The notes under the pieces were generated by a model. It was given only the letters and a program-made list of their open reading frames with translations. It was not told where the DNA came from and did not search any database. This document shows, piece by piece, positions 15,512-23,076 of a stretch of 23,198 nt of DNA; positions within the stretch are counted from its first letter, which is position 1, and each line of letters opens with the position of its first letter. This DNA is from an uncultured Actinomycetes bacterium (GTDB lineage: Bacteria > Actinomycetota > Acidimicrobiia > Acidimicrobiales > RAAP-2): assembly GCA_903826715.1 (NCBI GenBank), contig CAIKFN010000031.1:1-23198 (forward strand), in the 5' to 3' direction. Both the position numbers and the translations under genes were made by a program.

Positions 15512-17926
15512 TTATTCTTCACTCTCTGGAGTGGCAACAATTTCGTACTGAGGGTTAAGTATCACGGCTTCACGACGAAGAGATGAAACTGTTCCACGAA
15601 CTAGCAAACGTGTTCCACGTTCAATCCCAGGAACTTCACTTCTGCCTTGGAACACCAACGTCACTGATCCAGTGTTGTCAGCAATAGTGCAGCGAAGTTC
15701 ATTGCCGCCGTGTTCATTTGATGACGTCATTGCGCGGACACGGCCAGCAATTTCTACAAGCTCACGGTCCTTAAGACCACCAATCGGATCAGCACCAACA
15801 GAGCGTTCGGCGAGTTTTAGGTCAGCTTCTAGGTGTGCATCTTCACGAACACCACCACGCTTCACTTCATCACTCATTGGTGCTTCAACAGCTTTATTTT
15901 CTGTAAACCTTGCGTCACCCATACGGTACGGAATAATTGTTGCGGCCGAACGAGGAATGTGCATCACTGCATCTGCAATCGTGTCAGCTGTTCGGTCATG
16001 TAGTAGTCGCTGCAGTCTCGAAGAGAATCCACGTCGCGGCAAGATCACCATGCAGAAAACATCAGGGTCGCGAACAACGTCGGCGACTAACTCAAGAGCG
16101 GCTCGGTCAACTCGACGGTCTTCACAATCAAACACTTCCAGATTGATTGCCGCCGATGCTGAGTTCTCAGCTCCCCATGCTTCTTCTAGTCGCTTTGTAA
16201 CGAGTGGGTCAATATCGAAGTGAACGGCACGAATTGAATAAGGATTTAGAGTTGCGCAGTACTGCAGCGCACGTTCAGTTGCGATGTCGTAACTGTCAAC
16301 GAACACCACAACACGGTGAAGTTTGAACTTCGCGACTGTTGAACCACCTGCACGTGATGCTTCAAAGACAGCGTTCTCTTTTCTGTACGACTTGTTCATT
16401 TGTAAAAGACCAAGAACCATGATTGGTCCAGCGACAACAACAATCCATGCGCCTTCAGAGAATTTAACGACTGCAAAAACAAGAGCAATGATGAGCGTCA
16501 CGATGCAAGAGAGTGCATTAATAATTAGCCCTCTACGCCAGTGTGGCCCGCGTTCACTCAAGTGCTTCTTCGCCATTCCAGCGCCGGCCATAGTGAATGC
16601 GGTGAACACGCCAATTGCGTACAGTGCAATAAGACCATTGACTCGAGCCTGGAATACCAAGACCAACACCAAGGCCATTGAACCAAGCACCAAAATTCCG
16701 TTAGAGAACGCTAAGCGGTGACCACGTTTGGTGAGTTGACGCGGCAAGAACTGATCGTTAGCAACGAAGTTACAAAGATACGGAAATCCATTGAAGCTTG
16801 TGTTCCCACCGGTATAGAGAATCAGCATTGTTGCGAGTTGCACAAGGTAGAAAATGATGTGACCTAAGCCGTGCGATCCAAAGACCGCAAGAACTTCTTG
16901 ACTCACAACTGTTGGTGACCCTGCGGCGTAAGGAAGTGCGTGAGTCCACTTAGCAAGGAAAGTTGTGCCCACGAGCAGAAACGCCAGAGTACATGCCATG
17001 ACAACCATAACGATTCTTGCGTTGCGAGCTTCTGGCTTTTTAAAACTCGACACACCGTCAGAAATTGCTTCAAGCCCTGTAAGTGATGATCCACCATTTG
17101 CATACGCGCGAAGCAACGTCAAGAACGCAACACCCATCAAGAAACCGTGACCACCAGTTCCCAGGCGGCCATCAACAAGAAGGTTTGTTGCAGGCTGAGC
17201 TAAGTGGTGCAATGATCCTGAGAAGTACTTGGCGACACCAAAAATGATTGTTCCAGTCATCATGGTGATGAAGAAATACGTCGGGAACGCAAAGAAGCTT
17301 CCGGCTTCCTTGATGCCTCGCAGATTTCCGTAGATAAGCAAAACAACAATTCCGACAGTGATGACTACGGTGTACGGGACAAGTGATGGGACTGCACTAG
17401 TTAATGCAGCAGTTCCCGCGCTGCACTGCACTGCCACAGTAACGATGTAGTCAATTAAAAGCGCAACAGCCGTTACTGCTGCTGTTTTCGGACCGAAGTT
17501 CTCGCGAACAACTATGTAGGAACCACCAGTGATGTTGTAATAACCAATTACATCGAGATACGACAACGTCACGAGAAGCAATACTCCAAGAATTACGAAC
17601 ATGATTGGAACGAGAAGTGAGAATGCAGCAAGACCTATATATGGAGTTAATTGCGTCAAAATTTGTTCTGCACCATACGCCGAGGATGAAATGCAGTCTG
17701 GAGCAAGAACTCCAAGCGCTACAGGCTTATTGATTCGCTCGCCCGCCAATTGTTCAGAAACAAAAGGTTTTCCAAGCAATGCTCGCTTGACGCGGTACCC
17801 GCGAGTTTCTGGATAAACGGTGTCGATATTTGCGTGCGATGTAAGCACCTTGGTATTGCTTGAGATCTGCTTATCGGCTTCTGACACGTAGTCAACACTA
17901 AACCAACCAGGCAGGTTGAGCGTCAA
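15512..17926 (-). CDS. KimA-like APC-family permease with a C-terminal OB-fold domain
   Basis: The 804-residue product has a cytosolic N-terminus and about 12 transmembrane segments of the APC superfamily (about 65-490). LAPDCISSSAYGAEQIL lies in the first helix, with GYYNITGGSYIVVRENFG and GNTSFNGFPYL further on. A cytosolic alpha/beta domain (about 530-690, starting VVVFVDSYDIATERAL) follows, as in KimA/YdaO potassium importers. Residues 716-804 are an extra OB-fold (GRVRAM, LRCTIADNTGSVTLVFQG, IERGTRLLVRGTV, LNPQYEIV), which other actinobacteria encode as a separate gene near trkA. Potassium is therefore the likely cargo, but amino acids are not excluded. The TTG start at 17926 lies inside the trkA promoter, so a GTG at 17885-17887 or 17846-17848 may be the true start. 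Confidence 0.8.
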   Translation of the reverse strand: MTLNLPGWFSVDYVSEADKQISSNTKVLTSHANIDTVYPETRGYRVKRALLGKPFVSEQLAGERINKPVALGVLAPDCISSSAYGAEQILTQLTPYIGLAAFSLLVPIMFVILGVLLLVTLSYLDVIGYYNITGGSYIVVRENFGPKTAAVTAVALLIDYIVTVAVQCSAGTAALTSAVPSLVPYTVVITVGIVVLLIYGNLRGIKEAGSFFAFPTYFFITMMTGTIIFGVAKYFSGSLHHLAQPATNLLVDGRLGTGGHGFLMGVAFLTLLRAYANGGSSLTGLEAISDGVSSFKKPEARNARIVMVVMACTLAFLLVGTTFLAKWTHALPYAAGSPTVVSQEVLAVFGSHGLGHIIFYLVQLATMLILYTGGNTSFNGFPYLCNFVANDQFLPRQLTKRGHRLAFSNGILVLGSMALVLVLVFQARVNGLIALYAIGVFTAFTMAGAGMAKKHLSERGPHWRRGLIINALSCIVTLIIALVFAVVKFSEGAWIVVVAGPIMVLGLLQMNKSYRKENAVFEASRAGGSTVAKFKLHRVVVFVDSYDIATERALQYCATLNPYSIRAVHFDIDPLVTKRLEEAWGAENSASAAINLEVFDCEDRRVDRAALELVADVVRDPDVFCMVILPRRGFSSRLQRLLHDRTADTIADAVMHIPRSAATIIPYRMGDARFTENKAVEAPMSDEVKRGGVREDAHLEADLKLAERSVGADPIGGLKDRELVEIAGRVRAMTSSNEHGGNELRCTIADNTGSVTLVFQGRSEVPGIERGTRLLVRGTVSSLRREAVILNPQYEIVATPESEE

Positions 17927-17943
17927 TACTTGCGTTTTATAAC
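17916..17943 (+). promoter_or_regulatory. Promoter of the trkA pair
   Basis: TTGAGC (17916-17921) and TATAAC (17938-17943) are separated by 16 bases, and the trkA ATG lies 22 bases past the -10. The -35 box overlaps the furthest-upstream permease start codon on the other strand. Confidence 0.5.
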
Positions 17944-17965
17944 GAAAGTGTGGTCAACTGGCTTA

Positions 17966-18619
17966 ATGCACATCGTTGTCATTGGCTGCGGCCGAGTCGG
18001 ATCAGAACTAGCTATGCAGCTATCTGAAGAAGGCCATTCAGTTGTTGTTATTGACAAAAACCGTGACTCATTTCGCCGTCTAACACGTTTTAGCGGTAAA
18101 ACACTGGTCGGCTCAGGCTTTGACCGTGAAATCTTGCTTCAGGCAGACGCCAGCCACGCTGACGCACTCGCTGCTGTTACTAGCGGCGACAACTCGAACA
18201 TTCTGTGTGCACGAATTGCGCGCGATAACTACCAAATCAAAAATGTAGTTGCGCGAATTTACGACCCACAGCGTGCTGGTATTTACATGAAGCTGGGCAT
18301 CCCGACAGTTGCCACTTCGCTGTGGACCACCAAGCAGGTAAAGCGCTGGATTATTCCTTCAGATGATGCAATTGAGTGGAGTGACGGAACCGACACGTTG
18401 CACCTCGTTGAACGAGTTGTCCCCGACCACCTAGCTGGAAAACCAATCAAGTTCTTTAATTATGAAAACGACGTAAAAGTTGTTGGACTTGTTCGCAGTG
18501 GTGCTGGTCGACTTAACGTTGACGAGCTCTTCTCGCAAGAAGACGACATCATTCAGTGCATCGTGACGAACGCCGGACTTACAAAACTCAAGTCAGTTCT
18601 CGAAGGAGGACAGTCATGA
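17966..18619 (+). CDS. trkA: TrkA-family potassium uptake regulator, first copy (CeoB-like)
   Basis: This is a cytosolic RCK protein that gates a membrane potassium transporter in response to nucleotides. The 217-residue product has a TrkA_N Rossmann domain (GCGRVG at 7-12, acidic VVVIDK after the second strand, LVGSGFD) and a C-terminal TrkA_C region (about 135-217). ATG 17966 is chosen over the upstream TTG at 17930 because the fold starts at MHIVVIGCG and the promoter lies between. The next trkA gene overlaps its stop as ATGA. The pair, divergent from an APC permease, matches Mycobacterium Rv2690c-Rv2691-Rv2692. No TrkH/TrkG channel gene is in the window. Confidence 0.9.
   Translation: MHIVVIGCGRVGSELAMQLSEEGHSVVVIDKNRDSFRRLTRFSGKTLVGSGFDREILLQADASHADALAAVTSGDNSNILCARIARDNYQIKNVVARIYDPQRAGIYMKLGIPTVATSLWTTKQVKRWIIPSDDAIEWSDGTDTLHLVERVVPDHLAGKPIKFFNYENDVKVVGLVRSGAGRLNVDELFSQEDDIIQCIVTNAGLTKLKSVLEGGQS
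18603..18609 (+). promoter_or_regulatory. Strong ribosome binding site of the second trkA
   Basis: AAGGAGG lies six bases before ATG 18616. It is the best Shine-Dalgarno match in this part of the window and fixes this start over an in-frame ATG at 18556. Confidence 0.7.
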
Positions 18620-19284
18620 AAGTTGTAATCGCCGGTGGTGGATCAGTTGGTATAGCTATCTCGCTCGACCTGATTGATCGTCACCATGACGTGACCTTGA
18701 TGGAGCAGTCAAACTCCGTTGCTGAAAAAATTAAGCAGCAGCACCCTGGCATCAATGTCGTTGCTGCTGATGCGTGCGAATACGCAAGCCTTTCTGCAAT
18801 TGGACTTCGAACAGTTGACGTAGTTATTGCTGCGACTGGCGATGATGAAGACAACTTGGTTGTCAGCTGGCTAGCCAAGCAAGAATTTGCTGTGCCTCGA
18901 GTCATTGCTCGTATTAACAATGCACGTAACACTTGGCTCTTTAATGAGTCGTGGGGTGTTGACATTTCTGTATCTACCCCTGCGCTAATTACATCACTTG
19001 TTGATGAAGCTGTAGAGGTTGGGTCAATCATTAATTTGATGTCACTCGCTAGCGGAAAGATGCAGCTCATTGAAGTAACGCTTGCGTCAACTGCACCAGC
19101 GATTGTTAACAACAGCACCCTTGATGAACTACGCCTCGATGGATTAGTGCAAGTGGTTGGAGTTGTTCGCAGTGGCCAAGCAATCATCCCTACACCAACA
19201 ATGCGATTTATAGAGCACGACCACGTCATTTTGATGGCCCAAGAAGGCGCCACGAGCGAGTGCTCTGCTGCCTTTATTGGTTAA
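18616..19284 (+). CDS. trkA: TrkA-family potassium uptake regulator, second copy (CeoC-like)
   Basis: The 222-residue RCK protein has GGGSVG at 7-12, then TLMEQ, VVAADACEY and a TrkA_C-like half (about 140-222) ending near FIEHDHVILMA. It is only loosely similar to the first copy, so the two probably form a hetero-oligomeric regulatory ring rather than being a recent duplication. The ATG overlaps the first gene's stop, which suits balanced synthesis of the partners. Likely targets are the divergent permease or a TrkH-type channel elsewhere. Confidence 0.9.
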   Translation: MKVVIAGGGSVGIAISLDLIDRHHDVTLMEQSNSVAEKIKQQHPGINVVAADACEYASLSAIGLRTVDVVIAATGDDEDNLVVSWLAKQEFAVPRVIARINNARNTWLFNESWGVDISVSTPALITSLVDEAVEVGSIINLMSLASGKMQLIEVTLASTAPAIVNNSTLDELRLDGLVQVVGVVRSGQAIIPTPTMRFIEHDHVILMAQEGATSECSAAFIG

Positions 19285-19336
19285 TTCTTTTTAGTACCTC
19301 TCAGTAACTTGGCTAAAGAGGCCTAGCATTAGAGAC

Positions 19337-20104
19337 GTGCGCGCAGCTTTCTTCGATCTCGATAAGACAGTTATTGCCAAGTCATCTCTCGTTGCACTCG
19401 GTCCAGAATTTCATGCCCGTGGAATGCTTCGGCGCAGAACACTCGCGTGGGGTGTTATTAGCCAGATGCTGTTCTTGCGATTTGGAGCTGATGAAGAGAA
19501 GCTCACCAAGATTCGCGAATCAGTTCTTAAGGTCACCAAGGGCTGGGATGCGAATGAAATCCGTGAGCTTGTCGCCGAAACTATTACCGAGCTCATTGAG
19601 CCACTCATTTACGCCGAAGCACTGGAACTTATTGATCATCACTTAAGCCAGGGGGACGAGGTCTGGCTCGTGAGCATGTCGCCAGCCGAAGTCGTCGAAC
19701 CCTTTGCAGAACTACTTGGAATTACTGGAGCTATTGCGTCAAGAGCGAAGATTGACGCACAAGGAAAATTCACCGGCGAGATGGAGTTCTTCGCACAGGG
19801 TGAAAACAAAGCCGTAGCGATTCGAGAACTCGCACAGAAGCGCGGAATTGACCTGGCTGAATCATTCTCATATTCCGACTCAGCAACTGACATCCCAATG
19901 CTCGAAGCCGTGGGGCATGCGTTTGCGGTTAACCCAGATAAAGAGCTCACTAAAACTGCACACGAAAAAAAGTGGCCAATTCTTAGCTTCTCTCACCCGG
20001 TTCGTGCACATGACCGTCACAAGTCACACACACCGTTCTTGGTTAGCGCAATAGTTCTTGGTGGCTTCGCCCTTGTGGGGCGACGAAAGATGAAGAAGCG
20101 TTAG
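19337..20104 (+). CDS. HAD-IB (SerB-like) phosphatase with a C-terminal membrane anchor
   Basis: The 255-residue product opens with the HAD nucleophile motif FFDLDKT (D7, D9). It has motif II around WLVSMSPAE and motif IV YSDSATDIPML, where the usual GDS reads SDS. A helical cap lies between motifs I and II. Unlike cytosolic SerB, the C-terminus has a hydrophobic segment (TPFLVSAIVLGGFALVG) and a basic end GRRKMKKR, suggesting membrane attachment with the enzyme inside the cell. Such HAD-IB proteins act on phosphoserine or on phospho-lipid head groups, and the substrate cannot be read from the sequence. The GTG start has only a weak ribosome binding site. Its stop overlaps the convergent sigma-factor stop. 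Confidence 0.75.
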   Translation: MRAAFFDLDKTVIAKSSLVALGPEFHARGMLRRRTLAWGVISQMLFLRFGADEEKLTKIRESVLKVTKGWDANEIRELVAETITELIEPLIYAEALELIDHHLSQGDEVWLVSMSPAEVVEPFAELLGITGAIASRAKIDAQGKFTGEMEFFAQGENKAVAIRELAQKRGIDLAESFSYSDSATDIPMLEAVGHAFAVNPDKELTKTAHEKKWPILSFSHPVRAHDRHKSHTPFLVSAIVLGGFALVGRRKMKKR

Positions 20105-21054
20105 AGCGTAAGAAGGTCGCGAGCACCAGTGTCTGATGACGGGTGACGCAATTTACTCATAGCGCGAGCTTCAATTTGACGAATGCGCTCACGCGTCAAA
20201 TTCATTTCAGCACCAACATCTTCGAGGGTGCGAATTTCTCCAGCACCATCAAGTCCAAATCGCATGCGAAGAATCTTCTGCTCACGCTCATCAAGTGGCA
20301 AGAGTAACTTTTCAATTGCCGCAGGCATCATCTTCACTGCAGCAACATCGAATGGAGACTCAGCTGAGCGGTCTTCAACAACGTCACCAAGTTCAGCGTC
20401 TCCGTCTTCACGAAGTGGCTCTGAAAGCGAAATTGGTTCTGAACGGAAACGAAGTGCTTCAATCAACTTGTCTTCAGGCATTTCACACTCATCACAAAGT
20501 TCCTTGATGGTTGGTGGACGACCGAACTTAAGTTCAAGACGAGACTGAGCCTTCTGCACACGTGCGAGTGTGTCACCAGCGTGAACCGGAAGTCGGATGG
20601 TACGACCAGTGTTGGCAATACCACGAGTAATTGCTTGTCGGATCCACCAGGTTGCGTAGGTTGAGAATTTGAATCCCTTGCGCCAGTCGAACTTCTCAAC
20701 GGCGTGCATAAGTCCAAGGTTTCCTTCTTGAATGAGGTCAAGGAGTGGAAGACCAGATGCTTGGTACTTCTTTGCAATTGAAACAACCAGTCGAAGGTTT
20801 GACTGAACGAAGTCGCGTTCTGCAGTTTCACCGCGGTGCACTGCGCGCTTTAGAGCGAGCTTGTTACTTGGAGTGATCTTGATTTTCTTGTCGTTCTCGG
20901 CCGCATCAATCTGAGCCTTCGCTTCGCGACCTTCTTCAATGGTCTGAGCGAGGTGGACTTCGTCGTCCTTGGTTAGAAGGGTGTACTGACCAATGTCTGA
21001 AAGGTAGAGACGTACAAGGTCTTCGTCATCTCTATCTACGCGATCCTTAGCCAT
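20101..21054 (-). CDS. Sigma-70 family RNA polymerase sigma factor (SigB/SigA-like, group 1 or 2)
   Basis: The 317-residue product has sigma region 1.2 (LVRLYLSDIGQYTLLTKDDE), region 2 (NLRLVVSIAKKY, GNLGLMHAVEKFD, FSTYATWWIRQAI), region 3 (RTIRLPVH) and region 4 (LDEREQKILRMRFGL, LTRERIRQIEARAMSKL). Region 1.1 is absent and the spacer after 1.2 is short, so the length resembles SigB or a trimmed primary factor. Whether it is the only primary sigma factor cannot be told here. AGGGGG lies four bases before the ATG. It ends tail-to-tail with the HAD gene, sharing four bases and leaving no room for a terminator. Confidence 0.95.
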   Translation of the reverse strand: MAKDRVDRDDEDLVRLYLSDIGQYTLLTKDDEVHLAQTIEEGREAKAQIDAAENDKKIKITPSNKLALKRAVHRGETAERDFVQSNLRLVVSIAKKYQASGLPLLDLIQEGNLGLMHAVEKFDWRKGFKFSTYATWWIRQAITRGIANTGRTIRLPVHAGDTLARVQKAQSRLELKFGRPPTIKELCDECEMPEDKLIEALRFRSEPISLSEPLREDGDAELGDVVEDRSAESPFDVAAVKMMPAAIEKLLLPLDEREQKILRMRFGLDGAGEIRTLEDVGAEMNLTRERIRQIEARAMSKLRHPSSDTGARDLLTL

Positions 21055-21081
21055 GATGCCCCCTGCTGCTCTGCGGAAAGT

Positions 21082-21103
21082 TCCGTACTACTAGTTATAC
21101 GGA
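21082..21103. promoter_or_regulatory. Imperfect 22-base palindrome over the likely sigma-gene -10 box
   Basis: TCCGTA and TACGGA arms flank a CTAG-centred core, with 9 of 11 positions complementary. On the minus strand the site contains TATAAC (complement of 21094-21099), 40 bases before the sigma ATG, which looks like its -10 box. No good -35 is visible. The arrangement suggests an operator, but no regulator is identified. Confidence 0.4.
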
Positions 21104-21165
21104 GGTAGGCAACTTAGCGGGAATCACCTTATAAACAAGCGGTTTTAGCCAGACTGGCCAAATAA

Positions 21166-22932
21166 CTACATTTTCTCCGGGCGAAAAGCGTTGGTGATGG
21201 GCATACGGCGGTCGCGACCAAACGCCTTCTTGGAAATTCGAACGCCCGGTGGCATTTGGCGACGCTTGTATTCACTCAAATCAACCAGACGCGTGATGCG
21301 AAGCACCAACGCTTCGTCGTGACCTCGAGCAATGAGTTGCTCTGCAGTCACGTCTTCTTCCACGTAGAGCTCAAGGAGCGGATCGAGTTCTTCATACGCC
21401 GGTAGTGACTGATCGTCACGCTGATCTGGACGCAGCTCTGCAGATGGAGCCTTCGTGAGCACCGTTACTGGGATTGGCTCAGGGTCGCCGTCTTGTACCG
21501 CTTTTTCATTTCGGTAACGACATAGTTCGTAGACGAGCGTCTTTGGAACGTCCTTGATAACTGCAAACCCACCAGCCGAGTCACCGTAGAGCGTTGAGTA
21601 GCCCGTCGCCATTTCTGACTTGTTACCAGTAGTTAGAACAATTGCTCCCGTGGCATTTGAAATCGCCATCAGCAGCACTCCACGAATTCGTGATTGTAAG
21701 TTTTCATCAGTGAGGCCAACAGGGTCACCGAGCAACACATCAAAGAGCGTTCCAGAAAATGCTTGGTGCGCTGATTCAATTGGAAGTGTTGTGATGTCAA
21801 TGTCGAGTCTGCGCGCGAGCTCCTCAGCGTCACCAATGGAGTGATCTGATGAATAACGACTTGGCATTGTGAAACCGCGAACTGACGACGAGCCAACTGC
21901 GTCTACGGCGATTGTTGCAACGAGTGAAGAGTCAACGCCACCAGAGAGACCGAGAATCGCAGTTTTGAATCCGTTCTTTCGAAGATAATCACGCGTTCCC
22001 ATGACGAGTGCGTCGTAGATTTCTTCAATTTCAGCAAGCGGTTCAATGGTGTAGTTCACGTTCATTGATTTCTTTGAGCTGTCGTAACTCGTTATGAACT
22101 TTGTACCGACAGTGCTCTCAGCGGCTTCAACGTCAACCACAAGAAGTTCTTCACTAAATGCGCAGGCTCGAGCAATAACTTCACCGCTCGCGTTAACAAC
22201 AACACTTTGCCCGTCAAAGACGAGTTCGTCTTGTCCGCCTACGAGATTGACGAACGCAATCGGACACTTTGTTTCAAGTGCTCGTTCGCGCAACATTGCT
22301 TCACGTTCTTCACGGCGACCTCTCGCATAGGGCGAAGCATTCGATACAAGTAGCAACGTCGCTCCCTGTTTAGCGAGCTCTAAGGCTGGGCCGTTGGCGG
22401 TCCAGATGTCTTCACAAATCAGTAAACCAACGGCAATGCCGTTGACGTTAATAATTGTGTGTTCACCAACACCAGGGTGGAAGTAACGAAGTTCGTCAAA
22501 GACGTCGTAGTTAGGAAGTAGTCGTTTCGTTGCAGTTGCAACAACACCGTTCTCTGTCACACAGACCAGGCCGTTACCAATATGTTTGCGCGAGGACTCT
22601 TGGAAACCAGGTCGTGCAACGTCGCGACCGTCAGTAGAAGGCGCGAGTGCAACACCCGGGTCACCTTGTCCCACGACGGTTCCCACAAGAACTGGTGGCA
22701 TATTCTTTTGGTTTGCGATTTCAATGAGCGACTGTTTCGTTGCATCATTGAATCCCTCTTTTAGAAGAAGGTCTTCGGGTGGGTACCCGGTTAGTGAGAG
22801 TTCCGGGGTAAGTACAAGGTCAGCCTGCACACCGGCGGCTTGGGTCCTGAATCGACTGATTGTTTCCACGTTTTGCGTGAAACCGCCCACTACAGCGTTC
22901 ATTTGGGCCAGAGCTAGTCGAATGACGGGCAC
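21166..22932 (-). CDS. nadE: Glutamine-dependent NAD+ synthetase
   Basis: It amidates nicotinic acid adenine dinucleotide to NAD using ammonia released from glutamine. The 588-residue product joins an N-terminal nitrilase-type glutaminase, with catalytic E44 (TPELS), K136 (ATKRLLPNYD) and C173 (LICEDIW), to a C-terminal N-type PP-loop synthetase. The latter has LSGGVDSS (329-336), TTGNKSEMATGY and the conserved tail RRQMPPGVRISKKAFGRDRRMP. All three glutaminase residues are present, so glutamine rather than free ammonia should be the donor. It starts with GTG (22930-22932), with a G-rich stretch unusually close. A gene starting as a glutamine synthetase faces it on the opposite strand. Confidence 0.96.
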   Translation of the reverse strand: MPVIRLALAQMNAVVGGFTQNVETISRFRTQAAGVQADLVLTPELSLTGYPPEDLLLKEGFNDATKQSLIEIANQKNMPPVLVGTVVGQGDPGVALAPSTDGRDVARPGFQESSRKHIGNGLVCVTENGVVATATKRLLPNYDVFDELRYFHPGVGEHTIINVNGIAVGLLICEDIWTANGPALELAKQGATLLLVSNASPYARGRREEREAMLRERALETKCPIAFVNLVGGQDELVFDGQSVVVNASGEVIARACAFSEELLVVDVEAAESTVGTKFITSYDSSKKSMNVNYTIEPLAEIEEIYDALVMGTRDYLRKNGFKTAILGLSGGVDSSLVATIAVDAVGSSSVRGFTMPSRYSSDHSIGDAEELARRLDIDITTLPIESAHQAFSGTLFDVLLGDPVGLTDENLQSRIRGVLLMAISNATGAIVLTTGNKSEMATGYSTLYGDSAGGFAVIKDVPKTLVYELCRYRNEKAVQDGDPEPIPVTVLTKAPSAELRPDQRDDQSLPAYEELDPLLELYVEEDVTAEQLIARGHDEALVLRITRLVDLSEYKRRQMPPGVRISKKAFGRDRRMPITNAFRPEKM

Positions 22933-23005
22933 CCCCTGAGCCTACCGGGGTCCAAGAGACCCAGATTTTGCTGCCTTATTAATACCGCGTTAACAGAAGG
23001 CGTAG

Positions 23006-23034
23006 TTGGACAGGATGCCAGCCATAAGAATAAA
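23006..23034 (+). promoter_or_regulatory. Possible promoter of the glutamine synthetase gene
   Basis: TTGGAC (23006-23011) and AATAAA (23029-23034) are 17 bases apart. The -35 is good and the -10 is only moderate (4 of 6). The predicted start of transcription would fall near 23041, just before a small hairpin at 23042-23056. Confidence 0.35.
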
Positions 23035-23041
23035 GTGCATC

Positions 23042-23056
23042 CTGCGAAGCACGCAG
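23042..23056 (+). other. Small hairpin in the glutamine synthetase leader
   Basis: CTGCG and CGCAG pair around the loop AAGCA, followed by ATTTT and then the GAAGGAG ribosome binding site at 23065-23071. A second five-base-stem, five-base-loop hairpin (GGGTC/GACCC, 22948-22962), also followed by AGATTTT, lies further upstream. Both are too short to call terminators. Confidence 0.3.
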
Positions 23057-23076
23057 ATTTTACTGAAGGAGCAACC

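Noticed and set aside
15672..16223. A 183-codon plus-strand frame opposite the permease.
   Set aside because: Its composition is that of an antisense frame, with no motif and no ribosome binding site.
19285..19336. CCTCT/AGAGG pairing between trkA and the HAD gene as a terminator.
   Set aside because: A five-base stem with a 15-base loop and no T-run is not convincing.
21130..21165. Short GGCCAG/CTGGCT hairpin after nadE as a terminator.
   Set aside because: The loop is three bases and no T-run follows on the minus strand.
22961..23065. Near-identical 12-base words CAGATTTTnCTG about 93 bases apart.
   Set aside because: Two copies with one mismatch are too few to call a regulatory repeat.
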